The translations under genes were made by a program, and so were the position numbers. Shown here in pieces: positions 30,006-37,885 of a stretch of 64,000 nucleotides of DNA. The stretch is taken from the NCBI RefSeq assembly GCF_017220215.1, contig NZ_CP071129.1, positions 2,170,001-2,234,000 of the forward strand. Reading direction: 5' to 3'. Source of the DNA: Caballeronia sp. M1242. Its GTDB lineage: Bacteria > Pseudomonadota > Gammaproteobacteria > Burkholderiales > Burkholderiaceae. The notes under the pieces are model-generated. The model was not told the origin of the DNA, made no database searches, and was given only the letters and a program-made list of their open reading frames with translations. The first letter of the stretch is position 1, and each line of letters begins with the position of its first letter.

Positions 30006-30060
30006 GGATTAATCCTATTTCGACAATTCAGCTTTCGCTTAACTAGGGTTTATACCTAGT
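30006..30060. promoter_or_regulatory. two palindromes upstream of the DUF4148 gene
   Basis: GGATTAATCC (30006-30015) is a perfect ten-base palindrome, and ACTAGG-N7-CCTAGT (30042-30060) is a perfect six-base inverted repeat over an AT-rich centre. They lie 90-145 bases before the ATG of the next gene and look like protein-binding sites; the binding proteins are unknown. The gap 29634-30149 holds no gene I can support, and its right third is AT-rich. Confidence 0.45.
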
Positions 30061-30149
30061 CGCAGCCGACTTACACTGCATCTCAACGACAACGCAGTGC
30101 GAGTCCAAGCTCCTGCGGCGTCCCGCTCAACCAGATACGGAGGTTTATC

Positions 30150-30467
30150 ATGTTCAAATCAATCGTTCCCGCCATCGTCATTGCTTCGGCACTGGCTGCC
30201 CCGGCGCTGGCCCACGCGGACGAAAACGGCGCTCTGACCCGCGCCGAAGTGAAGGCGCAACTGGCCGAACTGCAGCGCGCCGGTTACAACCCCGCCAGCG
30301 ATCACACGACTTACCCGGCCGCGATCCAGGCTGCGGAAGCCCGCATCCACGGGACGCAAGGCGCTGCGGCGACGTCGTTCGGCGGCTCGGCGGACGGCGC
30401 GTCGGCGTCCGGACGCGCGAATCGCGCGACTGCCGAGGTCAATGCGGTCGATTTCAATCGTCCGTAA
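30150..30467 (+). CDS. DUF4148 exported protein
   Basis: A 105-residue secreted or periplasmic protein with a signal peptide (MFKSIVPAIVIASALAAPALAHA). The mature part starts with LTRAEVKAQLAELQRAGYNP, the hallmark of DUF4148 proteins, which are abundant in Burkholderia and of unknown function. GGAGG lies six bases before the ATG. A terminator follows 13 bases after the stop, so it is monocistronic. Confidence 0.9.
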   Translation: MFKSIVPAIVIASALAAPALAHADENGALTRAEVKAQLAELQRAGYNPASDHTTYPAAIQAAEARIHGTQGAAATSFGGSADGASASGRANRATAEVNAVDFNRP

Positions 30468-30480
30468 GCGGTATCGACCG

Positions 30481-30516
30481 ATGCGAAGCCCGGCCCCGCG
30501 CCGGGCTTTTTCGCAT
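30481..30516 (+). terminator. rho-independent terminator of the DUF4148 gene
   Basis: GCCCGGC (30488-30494) pairs with GCCGGGC (30500-30506), followed by five T; outer bases ATGCG/CGCAT can extend the stem. Confidence 0.85.
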
Positions 30517-30679
30517 GCGCGTCCGCGTTTGGTGAGCGCCACGACAGGCGCCTTACGACGGTCATCTCGCTGTAAGCCTCGGATTTTTCGACGTTTTCGG
30601 ATTGTGCTTTTTCATCGGAGGCTCGGACCGCACTAAAATGTGTGTCTGCTTGTCACAGATCTGGTTTCTGCCCCCTGCC

Positions 30680-31450
30680 ATGCCTATCCCGTCGTCCTTG
30701 CGCCTCGCTGTCGTTTCACTCGGTCTTCTCGCGCTCGCTGCCTGCGGTGGCCGCACCGCCACCACGCCCAGCTATCAGCAGGAGTTGTTCAACACCGGCG
30801 CGAGCCCCTACGCGCATAACTTCGACGCCACGGTAAAGGAAACCTGCGAAGCCGCGCGCCGCGCGTTGCTGTCTCAAGGGTTTCTCACGACGATGGCGCA
30901 GGCCGACAGCGTCGACGCCACGAAGAACTTCCAGCCGTCCGCCGAGACGCACGTCGTGGTGTCGTTTCATGTCGTGTGCACGCCCGGCGAGAACGCGACG
31001 AATCAGAGCATCGCCTATGTGAACGCCGTGCAGGACGGCTACGCGCTCAAGAAGAGCGATACGTCCGCGAGCGTAGGCCTGAGCGTGCTCGGCTCGCTTT
31101 CGCTGCCGATCCGCTCGAACAGCGACGCGATGGTCAAGATCTCGAGCGAAACCGTGCCGGCCGGCAAGTTCTATGACCGCTTTTTCGGCTTGATGGGCCA
31201 CTATCTGACGACGGTGCCGCGCAGCTCGCCCATTGCATCCGATGAAGTCGAGAGCAAGCCGCTCGCGCCCTCACTGATCGTCAGCTCGCCGGAGTTGACG
31301 CCGACGCCGATCGTCGTGCAGGCGCCTGCCGCGGCCGCGACCGCGATTCAGACGCCGGAGGCCGCGGCGGCCACTAAGCAGGAAGCCCAGGCTGCCGCCA
31401 GTACTGTGGCGGCATCGGCGCCGGTTGCGGCGTCGGCGGTGACGCATTGA
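30680..31450 (+). CDS. DUF2242-type lipoprotein
   Basis: A 256-residue probable outer-membrane lipoprotein. The signal peptide ends in the lipobox LLALAAC (Cys near residue 21), and the body (NFDATVKETCEAARRALLSQGF, then QPSAETHVVVSFHVVC) matches my memory of the DUF2242 family. The last 60 residues are a low-complexity Ala/Thr/Val tail. The start at 30680 begins the signal peptide; the open frame upstream has none. A 21-bp sequence overlapping the last codons is repeated exactly 41 bases further on (31426-31446 and 31467-31487). Confidence 0.8.
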   Translation: MPIPSSLRLAVVSLGLLALAACGGRTATTPSYQQELFNTGASPYAHNFDATVKETCEAARRALLSQGFLTTMAQADSVDATKNFQPSAETHVVVSFHVVCTPGENATNQSIAYVNAVQDGYALKKSDTSASVGLSVLGSLSLPIRSNSDAMVKISSETVPAGKFYDRFFGLMGHYLTTVPRSSPIASDEVESKPLAPSLIVSSPELTPTPIVVQAPAAAATAIQTPEAAAATKQEAQAAASTVAASAPVAASAVTH

Positions 31451-31606
31451 TGGATCGTTGGTCGGCTGCGGCGTCGGCGGTGACGCACCGCTTCGCCGAC
31501 AATCTACCGACTGCGAAGACCGCAGTCACGGCATCCGCACTCGTGCCGCATCGGCGGTGACAGGCTGAGCGATTGCCGATTCGCGGGGCGTTGCGACTTC
31601 GGCCGG

Positions 31607-32034
31607 CGTCGGCCCATTCGTCGACGCGCATTTCCCGGTTCACGCAAGAGCGGAGCGACCGAACAGCACATATCGCCGACTCGACAGCGCCGCGCTGGCT
31701 CATCGGCCGGCTGTCGCACCAAACAAAAACGGGCTCCTCGCCGCCCTGCGTCGCCCCAATTCGCCGACGCGCGGCCTCCGTTTCGCGCCACAGCGAAGCG
31801 GCCGGACACCACCTATCCCATTCACCCGACTCGACAGCGCCGCGCTGGCTCATCGGCCGGCTGTCGCACAAGGCGATAACGGGCTCCTCGCCGCCCTGCG
31901 TCCGCCCATTCGCCGACGCGCTGCCTCCGTTCGCGCACAGCGTCGCGGCCGGACAGCACCTATCCCATTCACCCGGCTTGGCAGCGCCGCGCTGGCTCAT
32001 CGGCCGGCTGTCGCACCAAACAAAAACGGGCTCC
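31607..32034. repeat. tandem repeat array, unit about 150 bp
   Basis: Unit starts at 31683, 31833 and 31980 (periods 150 and 147) share GACAGCGCCGCGCTGG, the following CTCATCGGCCGGCTGTCGCA and an ACGGGCTCC element; a degraded half-unit precedes from 31607. Because both periods are multiples of three, open frames persist on both strands, but they show no start signals and I regard them as chance. The last partial unit supplies the left arm of the terminator of the BON-domain gene. The stretch 31451-31606 holds no gene I can support. Confidence 0.85.
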
Positions 32035-32054
32035 GACCTAAGCCGGAGCCCGTT
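32021..32054 (-). terminator. rho-independent terminator of the BON-domain gene
   Basis: An 11-bp stem AACGGGCTCCG (32025-32035) with CGGAGCCCGTT (32044-32054), followed on the minus strand by a T-rich tract. It lies 36 bases past the stop of the gene ending at 32090. Confidence 0.8.
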
Positions 32055-32089
32055 CGCGCGCCTCGCCCGAAACGGCTGAGGCTCGCCGC

Positions 32090-32464
32090 TTATTTGCCGC
32101 CGTTTTGCGGGCTCAGCGTGAGCTTGTTCGAGACCGACTGCACGCCCGTCACGCCCTTCGCCACTTCTTCGGCCTGAGAGATCTGCGCGCCTTCCGGCAC
32201 CGTGCCGGTCAACGTGACCGCGCCGCCGCGTGCGCGGACGAACACGTTCGACACATCGAAGCCCTGCGCTTTCGACAGCGCGCGGCGCACGTCGTAGCCG
32301 AGCTTGCGATCCGTCTTCTTGGTCGCGGACTTCTGCGCCTTGGTCGGCGCGGCGGATTCGGTGCCGGTGGTCGCCGCGGCATCGCTGGATTGAGCGTAGG
32401 CGCTCGACGCGACCGCCACGCACACCACGACGCCCAGCGCCTTCAACATATCGACAACTTTCAT
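32090..32464 (-). CDS. BON-domain periplasmic protein
   Basis: A 124-residue protein with a signal peptide (MLKALGVVVCVAVASSAYAQ) and one BON domain at about residues 65-120 (RRALSKAQGFDVSNVFVRAR, then VTLTGTVPEGAQI and GVQSVSNKLTL). BON proteins, such as OsmY, associate with membranes and are often stress-induced. Its mRNA ends at the terminator inside the tandem repeat array. Its promoter must lie in the gap 32465-32997. Confidence 0.88.
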   Translation of the reverse strand: MKVVDMLKALGVVVCVAVASSAYAQSSDAAATTGTESAAPTKAQKSATKKTDRKLGYDVRRALSKAQGFDVSNVFVRARGGAVTLTGTVPEGAQISQAEEVAKGVTGVQSVSNKLTLSPQNGGK

Positions 32465-32997
32465 GGTTTCTCCTTTTGTTTCGCTTGTTGACTTCGCACA
32501 GTTGCTGCTTCGCTCGTTTGCACTTCAAGCCGGACAGCGTGGACCGGCCTAAGGCGTACGGCACCGCGCATGCCCGTGGCCGCGCGGCCGGCGGTCCAAT
32601 GGACCGGCGAACCGGCGGCGACGTGCCGCGGATGCTGTCATGCAATGCTGCGAGAGGCTGGCGAAGAAACGAACTCGGCCGTTATTCGGGCGGATGACCC
32701 GTCGGCTCGTCTATGTGTTGTCCTGACGCACGGCAATTCAACAAGCGCCCAAGAAGGCGGCACGTGCCCGCCTGACCCAAATAACGGGTTTTCGGACGGA
32801 AGTCCTTGCCGTGCGGCGGCGAACGTCAATTTAGCCCAGCGCGGGCATTAGCGCAAAGCATTTAACATCGCGAGCCGCCCGCACGCGACACACGCGTGTC
32901 ACACGCATGCCGCCGCCGCGACGGCAGCCGGGCCGCGAGGGCTTCGCGTCGCGCGTTCGGGTAAGCTCTCGGGCACGAAGTTGACAGTTGGCACGAG
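32465..32997. other. 533-base intergenic region without a recognised gene
   Basis: The stretch lies between the divergent BON-domain and TAXI-protein genes and must hold both promoters. I see an AT-richer patch around 32840-32870 but no convincing -35/-10 pair, RNA gene, repeat or gene remnant. Confidence 0.5.
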
Positions 32998-34434
32998 ATG
33001 ACTCAATCAGACGGCAATCCCCAAAAGGAACGCCCGCGACGCAGGCCGCAACCGAAAATCGTCGCGCGTTTCGTCGCGGTGTCGTGGCGCGACCTCGCGC
33101 TGACGTTCGGCCCGATTCTCGTCGTGGCGATCGCGGCGCTATACCTGGCCGTGCGGCTCATTCAACCCGCGCCGCCGAACACGCTCACCATCGCGGCCGG
33201 GCCGAAGGGCAGTTCTTTCTGGAACAGCGCGCAGAAGTACAAGGCGATCCTCGCACGCAACCGCGTGACGCTCAACGTGCTGGAGACCCAAGGCTCGCTC
33301 GACAATCTCACGCGGCTGGAGAAGCCGGATTCCGGCGTCGATGTCGGTTTCGTGCAGGGCGGCATGATGCCGCCGGGCGCAGTGCACGACGACCTCGAAT
33401 CGCTCGGCAGCGTCGCATACGTGCCGCTCGCCGTGTTCTATCGCGGGCCCGTGGTTTCGCGGCTGTCGGAGTTCAAGGGAAAGCGGCTCGGCATCGGCGC
33501 CGAGGGCAGCGGCACGCGCGCGCTTGCGCTGACGCTCCTGAAGGCGAACGGCATCGAGCCCGGCGGCGACACGCAGTTGCTGCCGCTGTCCGGCGAGGCC
33601 GCGGCCAAGGCGCTCGAAGGCGGGCAGATCGACGCCGCGCTTTTGACGGGCGATTCCGCGCAGCCGCCGACGATGGCGAAGCTGCTGCGCACGCCGGGCG
33701 TGCGCTTCATGGACTTCGCGCAGGCCGACGCCTACGCGCGGCGCTTTCCCTACCTCACCGAGATCGAATTGCCGATGGGCGCGTTCGATTTCGCCAACAA
33801 TCTGCCGCCGCGCCCGGTCCACATGATCGCGCCGACCGTCGAGCTCGTCGCCCGCGACAGCCTGCATCCCGCGCTCTCGGACCTGCTCATCGAGGCGGCG
33901 CGCGAAGTCCACAGCCGCGCGAACCTGATGCAGCGCGCGAACGAATTTCCCGCGCCGCTCGCCCACGAATTCCGCATCAGCGACGACGCCGAGCGTTATT
34001 ACAAGTCGGGCAAGAGTTTTCTGTACCGCGTGCTGCCGTTCTGGATCGCGAGTCTCGCCGATCGCGTGCTCGTCGTGCTCGTGCCGCTCGTCGTCGTGCT
34101 CATTCCGGCGCTGCGGCTCGTGCCGGGGCTGTATCGCTGGCGCGTGAAGTCGCGCATCTATCGCTGGTATGGCGCGTTGATTGCAATCGAACGGGAGGCG
34201 ATCAGCGGCCCCGACACCGCGCAGCGCGACGCCCTGCTCGACCGAATCGACGCGATCGAATCGGCGGTCAACCGGATGAAGATGCCGCTCGCCTTCGCGG
34301 ACCAGTTCTATGTGTTGCGCGAGCACATCGGCTTCGTGCGCGAGCGGCTCGCCGCCGAGGCCGGCGCGAACGCGCAGCCGCCTTCGCGCCGGCAAGTCGC
34401 GTCGCGTGAAGACACGGAGCAGCGCAGCACGTAA
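32998..34434 (+). CDS. TAXI-family (TRAP-type) solute-binding protein, membrane-anchored
   Basis: A 478-residue protein. The middle (TIAAGPKGSSFWNSAQKYKAIL, LETQGSLDNLTRL, GVDVGFVQGG, LGIGAEGSGTRALAL) is the TAXI solute-binding fold. Unlike usual binding proteins it has a membrane helix near residues 30-52 after a basic cytoplasmic start, a second one near 345-375 (LADRVLVVLVPLVVVLIPAL), and a cytoplasmic tail of about 100 residues. No TRAP permease genes are nearby, so it may sense rather than transport a ligand. Confidence 0.85.
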   Translation: MTQSDGNPQKERPRRRPQPKIVARFVAVSWRDLALTFGPILVVAIAALYLAVRLIQPAPPNTLTIAAGPKGSSFWNSAQKYKAILARNRVTLNVLETQGSLDNLTRLEKPDSGVDVGFVQGGMMPPGAVHDDLESLGSVAYVPLAVFYRGPVVSRLSEFKGKRLGIGAEGSGTRALALTLLKANGIEPGGDTQLLPLSGEAAAKALEGGQIDAALLTGDSAQPPTMAKLLRTPGVRFMDFAQADAYARRFPYLTEIELPMGAFDFANNLPPRPVHMIAPTVELVARDSLHPALSDLLIEAAREVHSRANLMQRANEFPAPLAHEFRISDDAERYYKSGKSFLYRVLPFWIASLADRVLVVLVPLVVVLIPALRLVPGLYRWRVKSRIYRWYGALIAIEREAISGPDTAQRDALLDRIDAIESAVNRMKMPLAFADQFYVLREHIGFVRERLAAEAGANAQPPSRRQVASREDTEQRST

Positions 34435-34609
34435 TATCGAATGATTCGATCGCGATAAGCGGTCGGGAGATACGCGGCGCGCGTTCGCCGCACCGGATGC
34501 AGGACACGACGCCAGCCGGCGAATGCCGCAGCGTGAGCGCCGCAGCAACCGAACACGTAGAGCGAACGACGAGGCCAGCGCGAGCGCGCCAAAAGCAAGG
34601 AGAAACGAC

Positions 34610-35290
34610 ATGAGTGCCCCGCATTCGACCGCCGACGGTCGCCCGTACTTTTTTTTCGACTTCATCTCGCCGTTCTCGTATCTGCTCTTGGAGCAGCACG
34701 ACAAATGGCCCGACATGCCGTTCGAATTCGTGCCCGTGCAACTGCTGAAGCTCCTCGACCGCTGGAAGCAGCCGCACGCGGCCACCATTCCGTCCAAGCG
34801 CGTGTTCACGTATCGCCACGCGCTCTTTCGGGCCGAACAACTCGGCATTCCGTTCCGCATGCCGCCCGCGCATCCGTTCGATCCGGTGAAGGCGCTGCGG
34901 CTCGCCGTGCTCGCAAACGGCGACATGACGCGCGTGCGCGACATTTTTCGCTTCATCTGGCGCGAAGGGCGCGATCCATCGTCGCCCGATGGCTTTCGCG
35001 CGCTCTGCGAATACGTGGGCATGCCGGAGGCGGAATCGCGCATCGACGACGAAGACGTGAAGGCGAAGCTGCGCGACAACAATGACCGCGCCGTCGCGAT
35101 GGGCGTGTTCGGCGTGCCGACCTTCGTCGTGAACGACCAGATCTTCTGGGGTGAAGACACGCTGCCGATGGTGCTCTACGTCGCCCGCTCGCCGAACTGG
35201 CTGGACGCGGCCGAGGTGAAGCGCATCAGCACGTTGCCGATGGCCCGCCCGGAAGCCGATCCCGGCGACACGACGGCAGTCGGCGGCTGA
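34610..35290 (+). CDS. 2-hydroxychromene-2-carboxylate isomerase family protein (DsbA fold)
   Basis: A 226-residue kappa-class GST/DsbA-fold protein. YFFFDFISPFSYL at the start carries the glutathione-contacting serine, and FGVPTFVVNDQIFWGEDTLP at the end is the cis-proline region. The type enzyme acts in naphthalene catabolism; no such pathway is nearby, so the substrate is unknown. AAGGAG lies seven bases before the ATG. It may be on one transcript with the preceding gene. Confidence 0.85.
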   Translation: MSAPHSTADGRPYFFFDFISPFSYLLLEQHDKWPDMPFEFVPVQLLKLLDRWKQPHAATIPSKRVFTYRHALFRAEQLGIPFRMPPAHPFDPVKALRLAVLANGDMTRVRDIFRFIWREGRDPSSPDGFRALCEYVGMPEAESRIDDEDVKAKLRDNNDRAVAMGVFGVPTFVVNDQIFWGEDTLPMVLYVARSPNWLDAAEVKRISTLPMARPEADPGDTTAVGG

Positions 35291-35472
35291 GCCACGGCGA
35301 CCGCGTTCGCGACCGTCGCCTATGCCGCGCCTATGCCGCGCATAGGGCATGCGCTATGGCGTCAAAAATCGGAACGGGTTTAACTTCGGTTGCGGCCGTG
35401 CGCCGCGCCGTCTGTTTTTAACCGTTGCCGCACCCGACACGGCGCTTCGGCCTCCGGTCCCACGCAAAGCCC

Positions 35473-36441
35473 ATGAACGAACCCGCCGATTCCCTCGACA
35501 TCTGGCTCATCCGCGTCCTGCGCACGCTGCTGCTGGAGCGCAGCGTCACGCAGACCGCCCAGCGCCTGAACCAGACGCAGCCGGCCATCAGCACGGCGCT
35601 GCGCCGCCTGCGCGAAATCCTGAACGATCCGATTCTCGTGCGCGGCAAGCAAGGCATGGTGCCGACCGAATACGGCGAGACGCTGCTCGCGCCCGCGCAG
35701 CGCGCGCTGCGCGAGGTGGAGTTCGTCGCGACGCCGCACGGCGATTTCGATCCCGCCCATTCGCGCCGCACCTTCCGGCTCGCCGCGCCGGACTATCTGA
35801 ACGATTTCTTCATGCCGACGCTCGTGGCCGCGTTTCGCGACGCCGCGCCCCATGCGCGTCTCGAAATCGAATCCCTGAACCCGATGCGCGACCACGAACG
35901 CGCGCTCGACGAAGGCGAGATCGACTTGATGGTCGCCAACTGGACGAAGCCCGAGCCGCGCTTCGAGCGACAGGACCTCTTCTCCGACGTGTTCGTCTGC
36001 CTGATGCGCGCGAACCATCCGCTCGCGCGCGAGCCGCTGACGGTGGAACGCTATGCGCTCGCCGCGCACCTCGCGCCGACGCCGTACAGCGGCGCGAAGC
36101 GTCATCCGATCGATATCGGGCTCGCGCGGGCGGGCATCCGCCGAAGAATTGTCACGACGATTCCGTATTTTGGTCTCGTGCCGCAGGTGTTGTTGCAATC
36201 GGACCTGATCTTCACCGCGCCGCGCCGTTTCGCGCAACACTATGCCGCGATGCTTCCGCTCGCGGTGCTGGATTCGCCGGTGCCGTTTCCGCGCATCAAG
36301 TGCTATCGGCTGTCGCAGCCGCAGTCGGATCAATCGACCGATGTGGCGTGGCTCTGCGCGTTGATGTCGCGCGTGTCGGACTCGCTCATCGGCCGAAAGA
36401 CCGCGCCGGTGCATGAGTCCGCTGCGGCCGTCGCCAAATAA
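35473..36441 (+). CDS. LysR-family transcriptional regulator
   Basis: A 322-residue regulator with the N-terminal winged helix-turn-helix (RSVTQTAQRLNQTQPAISTALRRLRE) and a periplasmic-binding-like effector domain. The opening and LNDPILVRG are of the NodD/NahR subgroup. The start at 35473 is the ATG nearest the domain. It lies 12 bases before an AraC-type gene on the same strand and faces the xdh genes that converge from the right; whether it controls them is not shown by the sequence. Confidence 0.88.
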   Translation: MNEPADSLDIWLIRVLRTLLLERSVTQTAQRLNQTQPAISTALRRLREILNDPILVRGKQGMVPTEYGETLLAPAQRALREVEFVATPHGDFDPAHSRRTFRLAAPDYLNDFFMPTLVAAFRDAAPHARLEIESLNPMRDHERALDEGEIDLMVANWTKPEPRFERQDLFSDVFVCLMRANHPLAREPLTVERYALAAHLAPTPYSGAKRHPIDIGLARAGIRRRIVTTIPYFGLVPQVLLQSDLIFTAPRRFAQHYAAMLPLAVLDSPVPFPRIKCYRLSQPQSDQSTDVAWLCALMSRVSDSLIGRKTAPVHESAAAVAK

Positions 36442-36453
36442 CGTGCTCACGAC

Positions 36454-37371
36454 ATGGACGCTCTCGACCGCTTGATTCAACTCGCGCAGCTTTCCGGCGC
36501 GCTTGATTTGCGTTGTCTTTTGCGCGGCCCGCTCGAAGTGGATCACGCGCCCGCGCCGGCCGGCGAGGCGGCGTATCACGTCGTCCTGGACGGCGCGTGC
36601 ACGGTGGCGCGCAAGGGCCATGCGCCGATCGACCTGAAAGCGGGCGATATTCTCTTTCTGCCGCGCGGCGACGCACACGTGCTTCACGTCGCGGGTGGCG
36701 ACACACGCGGCGGCGACATGCAGACGCGCGACAACGGCGCGGTCACGGTGCGCAGCAATTGCGGCGAAGCGCAGCCGGCGGTGGATCTGCTGTGCGGGCG
36801 CTTCACGTATGCGCCGCGCGCGCTTCTCATCGACGTGTTGCCGGACGCGGTGCACGTGTCGTTCACGCGCGCGTCCGCGCCGTATCTGGGGCCGCTCGTC
36901 GCGGCGATGCGTCGCGAGGCGGAGGAAGCGCAGCTCGGCGCGCCGTCGATCGTGGCGGCGCTTTCCACCGCTCTGTTCGCGATGGTCTTGCGCGCGTGGC
37001 TGGCCGAGCAGCCGTCGCTTTCGGGCGTGCTCGCGCTGTTGGCGCACCGGCGGCTGGGCGCGTCCGTGATCGCGATGCTCGAACGCCCCGCCGATCCGTG
37101 GACGCTCGACATGCTCGCGAAGGAAGCGGCGATGTCGCGCGCCACGTTCATGCGCGCGTTCTCGGCGCATTCGGAAAGCTCGCCGCTCGCGCTGTTAGGC
37201 CATGTGCGCATGCAGCTCGCGAGCACCATGCTCACGCACACCAAGAAGAGCATCGCGGATGTCGCGGCGAATGTCGGCTATCAGTCGGAAGCGGCGTTCA
37301 GCAAGCGGTTCAAGGAAGTGTATGGCGTCGCGCCGGGGAAGTTTCGGGCGGAGCGGGGGTTTGGGGCGTGA
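36454..37371 (+). CDS. AraC-family regulator with cupin domain
   Basis: A 305-residue regulator. Residues 1-190 are a cupin-type effector domain (YHVVLDGACTVARKG, LKAGDILFLPRGDAHVLH); residues 200-300 hold two helix-turn-helix motifs (LAKEAAMSRATFMRAFSAHS, then IADVAANVGYQSEAAFSKRF). It is probably co-transcribed with the LysR gene and ends seven bases before the convergent xdhC. Confidence 0.9.
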   Translation: MDALDRLIQLAQLSGALDLRCLLRGPLEVDHAPAPAGEAAYHVVLDGACTVARKGHAPIDLKAGDILFLPRGDAHVLHVAGGDTRGGDMQTRDNGAVTVRSNCGEAQPAVDLLCGRFTYAPRALLIDVLPDAVHVSFTRASAPYLGPLVAAMRREAEEAQLGAPSIVAALSTALFAMVLRAWLAEQPSLSGVLALLAHRRLGASVIAMLERPADPWTLDMLAKEAAMSRATFMRAFSAHSESSPLALLGHVRMQLASTMLTHTKKSIADVAANVGYQSEAAFSKRFKEVYGVAPGKFRAERGFGA

Positions 37372-37378
37372 GGCGCGC

Positions 37379-37885
37379 TTAGGCCATTGCGCGTTTCGCG
37401 CCCAGCACCGAAGCACTCGACCGCGCGCGTTCTTCCCGCACCCGCAGCACCTGCGCCGCGACTGCCAGCGCAATCGACGCCGGCGCTTTATCCACGATTC
37501 CTTCGACGCCGATCGGACACGTCATCTCGACGAGCCGCTCCTCCGCCAACCCGCGCTCCATCAATCGCCGCTCGAACTTCACGCGCTTCGTCTTCGAGCC
37601 GATCAGCCCGAAGTACGCGAAGTCGTCGCGCCGCATGATGCGCTGCGTGAGCGCGAAGTCGAGCGAATGATCGTGCGTCATCACGATGAAATACGCCCCG
37701 GCGGGCGCTTCATCGACGATGGCGTCCGGCAGATCCGTCGCTTCGATCTGCACGTTCGCGGGCACTTCGTCGGGGAAAAGCTCGTCGCGCGCATCGACCC
37801 ATTGGACGACGCACGGCAGCGTGCCCAGCACCTTCACGAGCGCATGGCCGACGTGGCCCGCGCCGAACACGACGACATGCATCAT
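37379..37885 (-). CDS. xdhC: XdhC-type molybdenum cofactor insertion protein, C-terminal domain only
   Basis: XdhC binds molybdenum cofactor and loads it, sulfurated, into xanthine dehydrogenase. Only the Rossmann-like C-terminal half is present here (HVVVFGAGHVGHALVKVL, FGLIGSKTKR, CPIGVEGIVDKAPASIALAVAAQ): 168 residues against 300 or more in usual XdhC proteins. The ATG at 37885 overlaps the xdhB stop as ATGA, and the open frame further up is only the shadow of xdhB, without the CoxI-like N-terminal domain and its cysteine. Either a deletion removed that half or it is encoded elsewhere. Confidence 0.85.
   Translation of the reverse strand: MMHVVVFGAGHVGHALVKVLGTLPCVVQWVDARDELFPDEVPANVQIEATDLPDAIVDEAPAGAYFIVMTHDHSLDFALTQRIMRRDDFAYFGLIGSKTKRVKFERRLMERGLAEERLVEMTCPIGVEGIVDKAPASIALAVAAQVLRVREERARSSASVLGAKRAMA

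Noticed and set aside
31607..32034. CRISPR array
   Set aside because: Units are about 150 bp with divergent repeats and no short regular spacers; no cas genes are present.
31573..32079. 168-codon plus-strand frame and a long minus-strand frame through the tandem repeats
   Set aside because: Openness follows from repeat periods that are multiples of three; there is no ribosome-binding site or recognisable domain, and the end of the frame overlaps a terminator.
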